Below, in pieces: positions 1-7,314 of a stretch of 13,440 bases of DNA. The notes under the pieces were generated by a model. That model did no database searches. It was not told the DNA's origin and saw only the letters and a list, made by a program, of their open reading frames with translations. Every line of letters starts with the position of its first letter. The first letter of the stretch is position 1. Source of the stretch: Rhodocyclaceae bacterium. Lineage in GTDB: Bacteria; Pseudomonadota; Gammaproteobacteria; Burkholderiales; Rhodocyclaceae. The position numbers were made by a program, and so were the translations under genes. The stretch covers positions 1-13,440 of the forward strand of contig PNJM01000046.1 of NCBI GenBank assembly GCA_013821865.1. Reading direction: 5' to 3'.

Positions 1-9
1 GGTTCCGGT

Positions 10-141
10 TCAGCGCGGTACGCCGAGCAGCCTCTGCACCAGTTCGGTTGCGGTTGCCACGCCAAGCTTCTTCATCAGCCGCGCGCGGTGCGCCTCGACC
101 GTGCGCGGGCTGACGTTCAGCAACTTCCCCATGGCGTGGCC
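10..141 (-). pseudogene. C-terminal remnant of a LuxR/FixJ-type response regulator
   Basis: Read on the minus strand, this stretch encodes 43 residues ending in TGA that match the second half of a LuxR-type (GerE) helix-turn-helix. It contains GHAMGKLLNVSPRTVEAHRA, then RLMKKLGVATATELVQRLL. Complete FixJ/NarL-like regulators have about 200 residues with an N-terminal receiver domain. Here the family match stops at about position 141. The reading frame continues only to an in-frame TAG at 193-195, and the intervening codons look unlike any receiver or linker sequence. The gene has therefore lost its receiver domain and the first half of its DNA-binding domain. An internal ATG at 130-132 could start a 40-residue peptide, but that would be half a helix-turn-helix and is unlikely to work. 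The intact paralogue or original partner kinase is not in view. Confidence 0.75.
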
Positions 142-167
142 TCGAACCGGATTCCGGCAAATCATAG

Positions 168-194
168 CGTAGAACCACGTAGCGTAATTCTACG
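168..194. promoter_or_regulatory. Inverted repeat CGTAGAA-N13-TTCTACG, candidate activator site
   Basis: CGTAGAA at 168-174 and its exact reverse complement TTCTACG at 188-194 flank a 13-base spacer. A direct repeat TAGCGTA (165-171 and 180-186) overlaps the arrangement. It lies immediately upstream of a possible -35 element for the acyl-CoA synthetase, a position usual for an activator. FixJ/NarL-type regulators often bind short inverted repeats of this kind, and a decayed regulator of that family sits right beside it. Linking the two is inference only. Confidence 0.35.
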
Positions 195-196
195 AA

Positions 197-225
197 TTGC
201 GGTGGTTGCCCCTGCGGCCTAAATT
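197..225 (+). promoter_or_regulatory. Possible sigma-70 promoter for the acyl-CoA synthetase
   Basis: TTGCGG (197-202) and TAAATT (220-225) are separated by 17 bases, the preferred spacing. Both hexamers match the consensus only partly, so the promoter would be weak or activator-dependent, which suits the inverted repeat just upstream. The rest of the 142-343 gap holds a second small inverted repeat (TGCATG at 253-258, CATGCA at 263-268) and the synthetase ribosome binding site. No gene was seen in it. Confidence 0.3.
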
Positions 226-343
226 ACTCTCCGCTACTTGGGGCGGAGGTGGTGCATGACGACATGCATGGTTGGATGGGGGCATACGTGTTTCGGGCGC
301 CGAGGCGATGCCGATCTGGAAGCACGGTGAAGGGGAGAACGCC

Positions 344-1855
344 ATGAACCTGGCCAACCTGCTGATGCGCACCGCCGCTGCGCTGCCGGAGCGGCCGGCG
401 CTGGCCATGGGCGACAGGGATCTGTTCGATTATCGCGAACTGGCCCGCCGGGCCGGTGCGCTGGCCCGCAGCCTGCGGGAGTCAGTCGGCCTGAAGGCGA
501 ACGACCGCGTGGCGCTGTTCATGCGCAACTGCCCGGAGTACCTGGAGATCCTCTACGGCCTCTGGTCGGCAGGGCTGGTGGCGGTGCCGATCAACAACAA
601 GCTGCACGCGAAAGAGGCCGCCTATATCGTCGAGGACTCCGAGGCGCGTGCGGTGTTCGCTACGGAGGACCTGGCCGGGGATATCGCAGCAGCGATCGGT
701 GGATTGCCCGCTGCGCCGCGCCTGGTGGTGGCCGGCTCCGCCGACTATGCCGGGTTGCTCGATGCAAGCCCACTTGCGCCGGTCGATCGGGCGCCGGACG
801 ATCTGGCCTGGCTGTTCTATACCTCGGGCACCACCGGCAAGCCGAAGGGGGTGATGCTGACCGGCCGCAATCTGCTCACCATGTCCCTGTGCTACTTCAC
901 GGATGTGGACGCGGCCGGTATGGAAGACAGCATCCTCTACGCTGCCCCTATGTCCCACGGCGCCGGCATGTACAACTTCGCCCACGTGCTGGTCGGCGCG
1001 CGCCACTTGGTGCCGGCGTCCGGCGGCTTCGAGGCGGCGGAGATCTTCGATCTGTCCCGCCGTTACGGCAACCTCTCGATGTTCGCGGCGCCCACCATGG
1101 TGCGCCGGTTGGTGGACCACTGCGCGGCCGGCGGCGCCGACCCCTCGGGCATCAAGACGGTGGTCTACGGCGGCGGGCCGATGTACCTGGAGGACATCCG
1201 GCGCGGGCTGGAAGTGATGGGGAACCGTTTTGTGCAAATCTACGGCCAGGGCGAGAGCCCGATGACCATTACCGCGCTGTCGCGCTACCACATGGCAAAT
1301 CGCGACCATCCGCGCTATCTGGAGCGGCTGGCCTCGGTGGGCTTGGCGCAAAGCGCGGTGGAGGTGCGTGTTGCGGACAGCGACGGTAATCCGCTGCTGG
1401 CGGGCGAAACGGGAGAAGTGATCGTACGTGGCGACACCGTGATGCGCGGCTACTGGCGCAATCCCGAGGCGACCGCCAGGACCGTTCGCGACGGCTGGTT
1501 GTACACCGGCGATGTCGGCGCACTGGACGAAGACGGATTTCTCACACTCAAGGATCGCTCCAGGGACGTGATCATCTCCGGCGGCTCCAACATCTATCCG
1601 CGCGAAGTGGAGGAGGTGCTGCTCAAACACCCGGCAGTGCGGGAAGTTTCAGTGGTCGGGCGCAAGGATTCCGAGTGGGGTGAAGTGGTGGTGGCCTTCG
1701 TCGTCGCCGAAGGCGTCACGGCGGCAGAGATGGATGCCCTGTGCCTGGAGCACATCGCGCGCTTCAAGCGCCCCAAGGAATACCGGTTCGTAGAGAGTCT
1801 GCCCAAGAACAACTACGGCAAGGTGTTGAAGACCGTGCTGCGTGACATGCAGTGA
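344..1855 (+). CDS. Acyl-CoA synthetase (class I AMP-forming, long/medium-chain or aryl acid type)
   Basis: This 503-residue protein should activate a carboxylic acid to its CoA thioester through an acyl-adenylate, using ATP, in the cytoplasm. The AMP-binding P-loop YTSGTTGKPKG is at residues 159-169, YGQGE at 300-304, YTGD at 387-390 (Asp390 expected to hold the ribose), the hinge region KDRSRDVIISGG at 403-414, and the C-terminal catalytic lysine at Lys493 in NNYGKVLK. Length and motif order are normal for the family. The ATG at 344 was chosen because GGGGAG lies about six bases upstream and the protein then begins like its relatives (MNLANLLMRT). The in-frame ATG at 272 would add 24 residues without family resemblance. 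The substrate cannot be read from sequence. Nearby transport, ETF and dehydrogenase genes suggest a role in organic-acid breakdown. The gene stands alone between two gene fragments, so its original operon may have been broken. Confidence 0.9.
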   Translation: MNLANLLMRTAAALPERPALAMGDRDLFDYRELARRAGALARSLRESVGLKANDRVALFMRNCPEYLEILYGLWSAGLVAVPINNKLHAKEAAYIVEDSEARAVFATEDLAGDIAAAIGGLPAAPRLVVAGSADYAGLLDASPLAPVDRAPDDLAWLFYTSGTTGKPKGVMLTGRNLLTMSLCYFTDVDAAGMEDSILYAAPMSHGAGMYNFAHVLVGARHLVPASGGFEAAEIFDLSRRYGNLSMFAAPTMVRRLVDHCAAGGADPSGIKTVVYGGGPMYLEDIRRGLEVMGNRFVQIYGQGESPMTITALSRYHMANRDHPRYLERLASVGLAQSAVEVRVADSDGNPLLAGETGEVIVRGDTVMRGYWRNPEATARTVRDGWLYTGDVGALDEDGFLTLKDRSRDVIISGGSNIYPREVEEVLLKHPAVREVSVVGRKDSEWGEVVVAFVVAEGVTAAEMDALCLEHIARFKRPKEYRFVESLPKNNYGKVLKTVLRDMQ

Positions 1856-2067
1856 GCGCGAGTCGGATGGAAGTGATGCGCTGCGACGTGGCCAAGGCCG
1901 ACGAGGTCCAGCGCTTGGTGGCCGAGTGCGTGGCGCATTTCGGCCGCGTCGACGTGCTGGTCAATAACGTCGGCATAGTCGAGGTGGGCGGCCCCGAGGA
2001 CTATCCGCTGGAGTTAGGGAACTGCGCTAACAGGACGTTGACACTGCCGGATGGGTATGAGCGATAA
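1852..2067 (+). pseudogene. Internal fragment of a short-chain dehydrogenase/reductase
   Basis: The frame from a GTG overlapping the synthetase stop encodes about 50 residues clearly of the SDR family. They include RCDVAKADEVQRLVAECVAH and then VDVLVNNVGIVEVGGPED, which carries the NNxG motif usual near residues 85-90 of SDRs. The upstream Rossmann glycine motif TGxxxGxG and the whole catalytic half (Ser, YxxxK) are absent. Similarity covers roughly 1867-2013; the following codons (LGNCANRTLTLPDGYER) resemble nothing in the family and run to a TAA. Both ends were therefore lost, most simply by two deletions or a rearrangement. An SDR gene directly after an acyl-CoA synthetase would suit a beta-oxidation-like operon, so this may be a scar of a longer catabolic operon. 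No transposase or clear target-site duplication is visible at the breakpoints. Confidence 0.8.
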
Positions 2068-2068
2068 T
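2038..2068 (+). promoter_or_regulatory. Candidate sigma-70 promoter of the liv operon
   Basis: A perfect -35 hexamer TTGACA (2038-2043) is followed by GATAAT (2063-2068) after 19 bases, a longer spacer than ideal. The first gene of the transporter operon begins about 60 bases downstream. The sequence GCGATAATTGG covering the -10 (2061-2071) recurs exactly upstream of etfB (7385-7395). No operator-like palindrome related to the TetR sites was found here. Confidence 0.45.
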
Positions 2069-2126
2069 TGGTTTACGGGGGATGCGCGGCTCAATGACAA
2101 GAAAATGCCTACCGGCAGAGAGCGGA

Positions 2127-2879
2127 ATGGTTGAGGACTACATCCTTGAAACGAGAAACCTCGTCAAGGAGTTCAAGGGCTTCGTTGCCGTCAACGACGT
2201 GAGCCTCAAAGTCAGGCGCGGACACATTCACGCCCTGATCGGCCCCAACGGGGCGGGCAAGACCACCTGCTTCAACCTGCTGACCAAATTCCTCGAGCCG
2301 ACGCGGGGCGGCATCCGCTTCAACGGCATCGATATCACCGGCGAGAGGCCGGCGCAGATCGCCCGCCGCGGCATCGTCCGCTCCTTCCAGATTTCCGCCG
2401 TGTTCCCGCATCTCAGCGTGCTGGAGAACGTGCGCATCGCGCTGCAACGAACGCTCGGCACATCCTTCCATTTCTGGCGCTCGGAGAAGACGCTGGATGC
2501 GCTCAACGGGCGCGCCATGGAGCTGCTCGCCCAGGTTGGGCTGGAGTCCTTCGCCGACATGATGACCGTCGAACTGCCCTACGGCCGCAAGCGCGCCCTG
2601 GAGATCGCCACCACGCTGGCGCTGGAGCCCGAACTGATGCTGCTCGACGAGCCGACCCAGGGCATGGGCCACGAGGACGTCGATCTGGTGCGGGATCTGA
2701 TCAAGAAAGTGTCGGCCAACCGCACCGTGCTGATGGTCGAGCACAACATGGGCGTGGTGGCGGGCATCTCCGACACCATCACCGTGCTGGCGCGCGGCTC
2801 GGTGCTGGCCGACGGGACGTACGCGGAAGTCTCGAAGAATCCGCTGGTGATCGAAGCCTACATGGGGACGGCGCATTGA
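2127..2879 (+). CDS. livG: Branched-chain/organic acid ABC transporter ATP-binding protein LivG
   Basis: One of two ATPases that power a LIV-type (HAAT family) ABC importer at the inner membrane. In the 250-residue product Walker A is GPNGAGKT (39-46), the Q-loop is SFQ (86-88), the signature is LPYGRKR (150-156), Walker B with its glutamate is LMLLDEP (170-176), and the switch histidine is His206 in VEHN. A degenerate signature of this kind is normal for LivG. The ATG at 2127 gives the usual short N-terminus before the first strand (ILETRNLVKEFKG). An in-frame ATG at 2094 would add 11 residues without likely function. The ribosome binding site here is weak (GAGAGCGG). The gene opens a five-gene operon, and its stop overlaps the next start by one base. 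Substrate specificity lies with the binding protein. Confidence 0.9.
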   Translation: MVEDYILETRNLVKEFKGFVAVNDVSLKVRRGHIHALIGPNGAGKTTCFNLLTKFLEPTRGGIRFNGIDITGERPAQIARRGIVRSFQISAVFPHLSVLENVRIALQRTLGTSFHFWRSEKTLDALNGRAMELLAQVGLESFADMMTVELPYGRKRALEIATTLALEPELMLLDEPTQGMGHEDVDLVRDLIKKVSANRTVLMVEHNMGVVAGISDTITVLARGSVLADGTYAEVSKNPLVIEAYMGTAH

Positions 2880-3589
2880 TGGCGACAGCCGAGGAATACC
2901 TGCGCGTCACCGGGCTGCACGCCTTCTACGGCGAATCGCACATCCTGCACGGCATGGACTTCAGCGTGAACCGCGGCGAGTGCGTCACGCTGCTGGGGCG
3001 CAACGGTGCCGGCCGCACGACAACGCTGAAGGCGATCCTCGGCCTGACCGGCAAACGCACCGGCTCGATCATGCTCAACGGCCGGGAGGTGATCGGCTGG
3101 CCGGCGCACAAAATCGCGCATCTCGGCGTGGGCTACTGCCCGGAGGAGCGCGGCATCTACGCCAGCCTGTCGGCGGAGGAGAATTTGATGCTGCCGCCGC
3201 AGATTGCGAGCGGCGGCGTGTCGGTGGACGAAATCTATGCCATGTTCCCCAACCTGCAGGAGCGCCGCAAGAGCCAGGGTTCGCGGCTCTCCGGCGGGGA
3301 GCAGCAGATGCTGGCGATGGCGCGTATCCTGCGCACAGGGGCACGACTGCTGCTGCTCGACGAGATTTCCGAGGGCCTGGCGCCGGTGATCGTGCAGAAG
3401 CTGGGCGAGGTGATCCGCACTCTCAAGGAGAGTGGCTTCACCATCATCCTGGTGGAACAGAATTTCCACTTTGCTGCGCCGCTGGCCGACCGCATGTACA
3501 TCGTCGAGCACGGGCGCATCGTGGCTGAGATCGGCAGGGACGAACTGGAACAGAAGCAGGCGTTGTTGCACGAGTATCTCGGGGTTTAA
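2879..3589 (+). CDS. livF: Branched-chain/organic acid ABC transporter ATP-binding protein LivF, with Arg in place of the Walker A Lys
   Basis: The second ATPase of the importer, 236 residues, expected to pair with LivG. The signature LSGGEQQ (137-143) and Walker B RLLLLDEIS with Glu162 are intact, and the switch position reads VEQN, as is common in LivF. Walker A reads GRNGAGRT (40-47), so the phosphate-binding lysine is replaced by Arg46. I recall similar GRTTT versions in other LivF proteins, so this may be a subgroup trait rather than damage; the codon is CGC. The ATG at 2879 overlaps the livG stop by one base (TGATG), implying translational coupling. A TTG one codon earlier is possible but less likely. 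Confidence 0.9.
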   Translation: MATAEEYLRVTGLHAFYGESHILHGMDFSVNRGECVTLLGRNGAGRTTTLKAILGLTGKRTGSIMLNGREVIGWPAHKIAHLGVGYCPEERGIYASLSAEENLMLPPQIASGGVSVDEIYAMFPNLQERRKSQGSRLSGGEQQMLAMARILRTGARLLLLDEISEGLAPVIVQKLGEVIRTLKESGFTIILVEQNFHFAAPLADRMYIVEHGRIVAEIGRDELEQKQALLHEYLGV

Positions 3590-3609
3590 CTGACAAAGAG
3601 GAGAGAAAG

Positions 3610-4845
3610 ATGAAACGCAAATTGATCGGCGCCGTCGTCGGCGCAGCGATAATGTCCCTGGCTACCGGCCAGGCGTATGCCCAGGCCAAGGCCCCGGCCC
3701 CCAAGTTGTCCGGGGACATGGTGAAAATCGGCGTCCTCACCGACATGTCCGGCGTGTATTCCGATCTCGGCGGCCAGGGCTCGGTGACGGCCGCGCAGAT
3801 GGCCATCGACGACTTCAAGGCCCAGGCCAAGCCGTCCTGGAAGATCGATCTGGTGTATGCCGACCACCAGAACAAGGCGGACGTCGGTTCCAACAAGGCG
3901 CGCGAGTGGTACGACACGCAGGGCGTCGATATGATCACCGACGCGCTCAACTCGGCGGTGGCGCTGGCCGTTTCGAAAGTCACGCTGGAGAAGAACCGCA
4001 TTCTGATCGACACCGGCGCCGCCTCGACGCGGCTGACCAACGAGGACTGCTCGCCCAACACGGTGCACTACGTGTATGACACCTACGCCCTGGCCAATGG
4101 CCCCGGCAAGGCCGTCACCAAGCAGGGCAAGGATTCCTGGTTCTTTCTCACTGCCGACTACGCCTTCGGCCACTCCCTGGAGAAGGATACCGCCGACGCG
4201 GTGAAGGCCAACGGCGGCAAGGTGGTCGGCGCGGTGCGCCACCCGCTCAATGCCTCCGACTTCTCCTCCTTCCTGCTGCAGGCGCAGTCGTCGAAGGCGA
4301 AAGTGGTCGGCCTGGCCAACGCCGGCGGCGACACCATCAACTCGATCAAGGCGGCCAACGAGTTCGGCCTGACCAAGAACCAGACCATCGTCGGCCTGCT
4401 CACCACCATCATCGACATCCATGCGCTGGGCCTGTCGACGACCCAGGGCATGATGTTTACCGAGGGCTTCTATTGGAACCTCAACAACGAGACGCGCGAA
4501 TGGAGCCGCCGCTTCTTCGGCAAGCACAAGAAGATGCCGTCGATGCTGCACGCCGGCACCTATTCCGCCGTGATGACCTACCTCAAGGCAGTGCAGGCGA
4601 CGGGCACCGACGATGCCGCCACTGTGATGAAGAAGATGAAGGCGACGCCGATCAACGACTTCTTCGCCAAGAACGGCAAGATCCGCGAGGACGGCCGCAT
4701 GGAGCACGACATGTACCTGGTCGAGGTAAAGAAGCCGGCCGAGTCGAAGGAGCCCTGGGACTACTACAACATCAAGGCGGTGATTCCCGCCAGCGAGGCC
4801 TTCCAGCCGATGTCGCTGTCGCGCTGCCCGCTCGTCAAGAAGTAA
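3610..4845 (+). CDS. livK: Periplasmic substrate-binding protein of the LIV-type ABC transporter
   Basis: Captures the substrate in the periplasm and delivers it to the LivHM permease. The 411-residue product starts with a Sec signal peptide (MKRKLIGAVVGAAIMSLATG, then QAYAQA, with cleavage likely after residue 24 or 27). The mature part has the type I periplasmic-binding fold typical of the Peripla_BP_6 family, starting KIGVLTDMSGVYSDLGG. Two cysteines are notable: one in NEDCSPNT in the first third and one in SRCPLVKK at the very C-terminus. This form resembles binding proteins that I associate with aromatic or other organic acids more than strict leucine binders, but the ligand is not certain. 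A strong ribosome binding site, AGGAGAG, precedes the ATG. It lies 20 bases after livF, and its strong site may give the higher output a binding protein needs. Confidence 0.9.
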   Translation: MKRKLIGAVVGAAIMSLATGQAYAQAKAPAPKLSGDMVKIGVLTDMSGVYSDLGGQGSVTAAQMAIDDFKAQAKPSWKIDLVYADHQNKADVGSNKAREWYDTQGVDMITDALNSAVALAVSKVTLEKNRILIDTGAASTRLTNEDCSPNTVHYVYDTYALANGPGKAVTKQGKDSWFFLTADYAFGHSLEKDTADAVKANGGKVVGAVRHPLNASDFSSFLLQAQSSKAKVVGLANAGGDTINSIKAANEFGLTKNQTIVGLLTTIIDIHALGLSTTQGMMFTEGFYWNLNNETREWSRRFFGKHKKMPSMLHAGTYSAVMTYLKAVQATGTDDAATVMKKMKATPINDFFAKNGKIREDGRMEHDMYLVEVKKPAESKEPWDYYNIKAVIPASEAFQPMSLSRCPLVKK

Positions 4846-4862
4846 TCTGAGAGCGACCGAGC

Positions 4863-5750
4863 GTGTCGGAGATCTTCGGCATCCCCATCCAGGCCTTCAT
4901 GGGCCAGCTCATGCTGGGCCTGGTCAATGGCTCGTTCTACGCCACGTTGAGCCTGGGGCTGGCCGTCATCTTCGGCATGCTCAATATCATCAACTTCGCC
5001 CATGGCGCGCTCTACATGGCCGGGGCGATGCTGGCCTGGATGGGGCTGAACTACTTCGGCATCGGCTACTGGTGGTCGCTGCTGCTGGCGCCACTGGGCG
5101 TCGGCCTCATCGGCATCGTCATCGAGCGCAGCATGCTGCAGTGGCTCTACAAGCTCGACCACCTCTACGGCCTGCTGCTCACCTTCGGCCTGGCGCTGAT
5201 CCTTGAAGGCCTTTTTCGCGACCTCTACGGCGTGTCGGGCCTGCCGTACTCGATCCCGGAGGAGTTCGCCGGCGCCTACAACCTCGGCTTCATGTTCCTG
5301 CCCAAGTACCGGGCGTGGGTCATCCTGGCTTCGCTGCTGGTGTGCTTCGCCACCTGGTTCGTCATCGAGAAGACGCCGCTCGGCGCCTACCTGCGCGCGG
5401 CGACGGAAAATCCAAAGCTCACCCAGGCCTTCGGCATCAACGTGCCGCTGATGGTGATGCTGACCTACGGCTTCGGCGTGGCGCTGGCGGGTTTCGCCGG
5501 CGTGCTGGCGGCGCCGGCCATGCAGGTGAGCCCGCTGATGGGCTCCAACCTCATCATCGTGGTGTTCGCCGTGGTGGTGATCGGCGGCATGGGCTCCATT
5601 CTCGGCTCCATCGTGACCGGGCTGGGACTGGGCATGATCGAGGGGCTGACCAAGGTGTTCTATCCGGAGGCTTCCTCGACGGTCGTGTTCATCATCATGG
5701 CCATTGTGCTGCTGGTGCGGCCGGCCGGCCTGTTCGGGAGGGAGAAGTGA
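4863..5750 (+). CDS. livH: Branched-chain/organic acid ABC transporter permease LivH
   Basis: An inner-membrane permease subunit of 295 residues with about eight hydrophobic helices. The family motif GLAVIFGMLNIINFAHGALY follows the first helix. Later segments include the EAA-like cytoplasmic stretch around TPLGAYLRAATENPKLTQAF, which should contact the ATPases, and the C-terminal GGMGSILGSIVTGLGLGMIE. The start is GTG at 4863, giving SEIFGIPIQAFMGQLMLGL, the usual LivH beginning. A GAGAG element lies about ten bases upstream. It follows livK by 17 bases and overlaps livM by four bases (GTGA). Nothing is missing relative to the family length. Confidence 0.92.
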   Translation: MSEIFGIPIQAFMGQLMLGLVNGSFYATLSLGLAVIFGMLNIINFAHGALYMAGAMLAWMGLNYFGIGYWWSLLLAPLGVGLIGIVIERSMLQWLYKLDHLYGLLLTFGLALILEGLFRDLYGVSGLPYSIPEEFAGAYNLGFMFLPKYRAWVILASLLVCFATWFVIEKTPLGAYLRAATENPKLTQAFGINVPLMVMLTYGFGVALAGFAGVLAAPAMQVSPLMGSNLIIVVFAVVVIGGMGSILGSIVTGLGLGMIEGLTKVFYPEASSTVVFIIMAIVLLVRPAGLFGREK

Positions 5751-6679
5751 ACCGGCGTCAGATCGGCTACGGCCTCCTGCTGGCGGCGGCGCTGGCGGCC
5801 CCGGTGCTGGTCTATCCCGTGCTGCTGATGAAGGTGATGTGCTTCGCGCTGTTCGCCTGCGCTTTCAATCTGCTGATCGGCTACACCGGGCTGCTTTCCT
5901 TCGGCCATGCCGTCTTTCTCGGCACGGCGGGCTACGTGGCCGGGCACAGCATCAAGGTGTGGGGATTTCCGCCGGAACTGGGCCTCATCGCGGCCGCGCT
6001 GGCTTCGGCCGCGCTGGGCTGGGTGATCGGCAGCCTGGCCATCCGCCGCTCCGGCATCTATTTCGCCATGATTACCCTGGCACTGGCGCAGATGGTGTAT
6101 TTCTTCTTCCTGCAGGCGCCTTTCACAGGCGGCGAGGACGGCTTGCAGGACGTGCCGCGCGGCAAGCTGCTGGGATTCATCGATCTGGCCGACGATGTCA
6201 ATCTCTATTACGTCGTGCTGGCGATCTTCGTCTTCGCCTTCTGGCTGATCAACCGCACCATCCATTCGCCTTTCGGCCAAGTGCTGAAGGCCATCCGAGA
6301 GAACGAAGCGAGGGCCATCTCGCTCGGCTACGACGTGGCGAAATACAAGCTGCTGGCCTTCGTGTTGTCGGCCGGGCTGGCCGGCCTGGCCGGTGCGACC
6401 AAGACGCTGGTGTTCCGCTTCGCCACGCTGACCGACGCCCACTGGCACACCTCGGGCGAGGTGGTGCTGATGACCCTGCTCGGCGGCATGGGCACGGTGT
6501 TCGGCCCGGTAGTGGGGGCGGCGACCATCGTCACCCTGCAGAACGAACTGGCCGACAAGGTCGGTTCGCTCGTCACCGTCATCATGGGGGTGATCTTCGT
6601 CGTCTGCGTGCTGGCTTTCCGCCGTGGCATCGTCGGCGAACTGGACGCCCTCTATAAGCGGATGACCGGCACCCGATAG
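5747..6679 (+). CDS. livM: Branched-chain/organic acid ABC transporter permease LivM
   Basis: The second permease subunit, 310 residues, forming the channel with LivH. The family motif NLLIGYTGLLSFGHAVFLGT lies near residues 40-60. The cytoplasmic ATPase-contact loop reads SPFGQVLKAIRENEARAISL, followed by GYDVAKYK. A C-terminal glycine-rich segment, LLGGMGTVFGPVVGAA, is also present. The frame is open far upstream inside livH, but GTG at 5747 is the convincing start. It has GGGAGGGAGAA just before it, overlaps the livH stop as GTGA, and gives the normal family length. The gene ends the operon; only 17 bases separate its stop from the convergent tetR gene, and no hairpin terminator is visible in them. 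Confidence 0.92.
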   Translation: MNRRQIGYGLLLAAALAAPVLVYPVLLMKVMCFALFACAFNLLIGYTGLLSFGHAVFLGTAGYVAGHSIKVWGFPPELGLIAAALASAALGWVIGSLAIRRSGIYFAMITLALAQMVYFFFLQAPFTGGEDGLQDVPRGKLLGFIDLADDVNLYYVVLAIFVFAFWLINRTIHSPFGQVLKAIRENEARAISLGYDVAKYKLLAFVLSAGLAGLAGATKTLVFRFATLTDAHWHTSGEVVLMTLLGGMGTVFGPVVGAATIVTLQNELADKVGSLVTVIMGVIFVVCVLAFRRGIVGELDALYKRMTGTR

Positions 6680-6696
6680 GTCTGTTTCAAGACGGG

Positions 6697-7266
6697 CTAG
6701 CGGGCGATCCGGTCGGCGATCCAGCGCTTCATCCGGTCCATGTCGGCATCGAACTTGCCGCAGCTCATCAGGCTGAACCCGAAAACGTAGGCGTAGAGCA
6801 GCAGGCTGCGGCTGGAAGCCTCCAGCCGCGACATGCCGCGCGCCTCGAAGCCCTTGCGGCCGAACTCCAGCCGCGATGCATCGACTTCCTCCACTACCGC
6901 GGCGGCGGCGGGATCCCGCCGCGCCCAGTCGCGCATGGCCAGTTCGATCAGCATGCCCTTGCGGTTGCGGTTCGCGCTATAGACCTCGATGACGTGGTAG
7001 GAGCGGGGCAGTTCCTCGCCCGGCACGGCCCGTGTCTGCTTCTGGATGTCGTGGATGCGTCCCTCCCGCCAGGTTTCCAGCACGGCATCGAGCAGGTCGC
7101 GGCGGTCCTTGAAATGCCAGTAGAAGCTGCCCTTGGTGACCTTGAGGCGCTTGGCCAGCACCTCGATGCGGACGCCGTCCAGCCCCTTGTCGGACAGGAT
7201 GTCCATGGCCGCCTTGATCCAGGCGGCGCGGTCGAGTTGCGGTTTCGTGGCGGCCTTCTTTTCCAT
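6697..7266 (-). CDS. TetR/AcrR-family transcriptional repressor
   Basis: A 189-residue protein with the TetR N-terminal helix-turn-helix at about residues 14-60 (WIKAAMDILSDKGLDGVRIE, then VLAKRLKVTKGSFYWHFKDR). The C-terminal ligand-binding half is helical and does not identify a ligand. It is transcribed divergently from etfBA and convergently with livM. One near-palindrome overlaps its start codon (7263-7280) and a second lies 52 bases further on. This arrangement is typical of self-repression together with control of the neighbouring etf-dehydrogenase operon. Regulators in such settings often respond to an acyl-CoA, which would fit here but is inferred. The ATG at 7264-7266 (minus) matches the usual distance to the first helix. 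Confidence 0.9.
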   Translation of the reverse strand: MEKKAATKPQLDRAAWIKAAMDILSDKGLDGVRIEVLAKRLKVTKGSFYWHFKDRRDLLDAVLETWREGRIHDIQKQTRAVPGEELPRSYHVIEVYSANRNRKGMLIELAMRDWARRDPAAAAVVEEVDASRLEFGRKGFEARGMSRLEASSRSLLLYAYVFGFSLMSCGKFDADMDRMKRWIADRIAR

Positions 7267-7280
7267 ACGGTACGGTATTG
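7263..7280. promoter_or_regulatory. Candidate TetR operator 1, overlapping the tetR start codon
   Basis: CCATACGGTACGGTATTG is an 18-base near-palindrome with 7 of 9 base pairs symmetric. It shares its first ten bases, CCATACGGTA, with the second site at 7315-7332. It covers the first codon of the repressor gene, so binding should block its own expression. Confidence 0.55.
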
Positions 7281-7314
7281 AAATATTTGCGGTGTTGCGC
7301 TAGGATGGCGCCTA

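Noticed and set aside
482..1630. 382-codon minus-strand frame opposite the acyl-CoA synthetase
   Set aside because: Antisense to all conserved AMP-binding motifs, with no domain of its own.
2011..2030. GTTAG...CTAAC repeat at the right edge of the SDR fragment as an integron or insertion-sequence end
   Set aside because: Only five bases pair, the GTTRRRY core is not matched, and no integrase, transposase or target duplication is nearby.
5315..5746. Possible N-terminal extension of LivM into livH
   Set aside because: The extension is an out-of-frame reading of livH; the GTG at 5747 has a good ribosome binding site and gives the family length.
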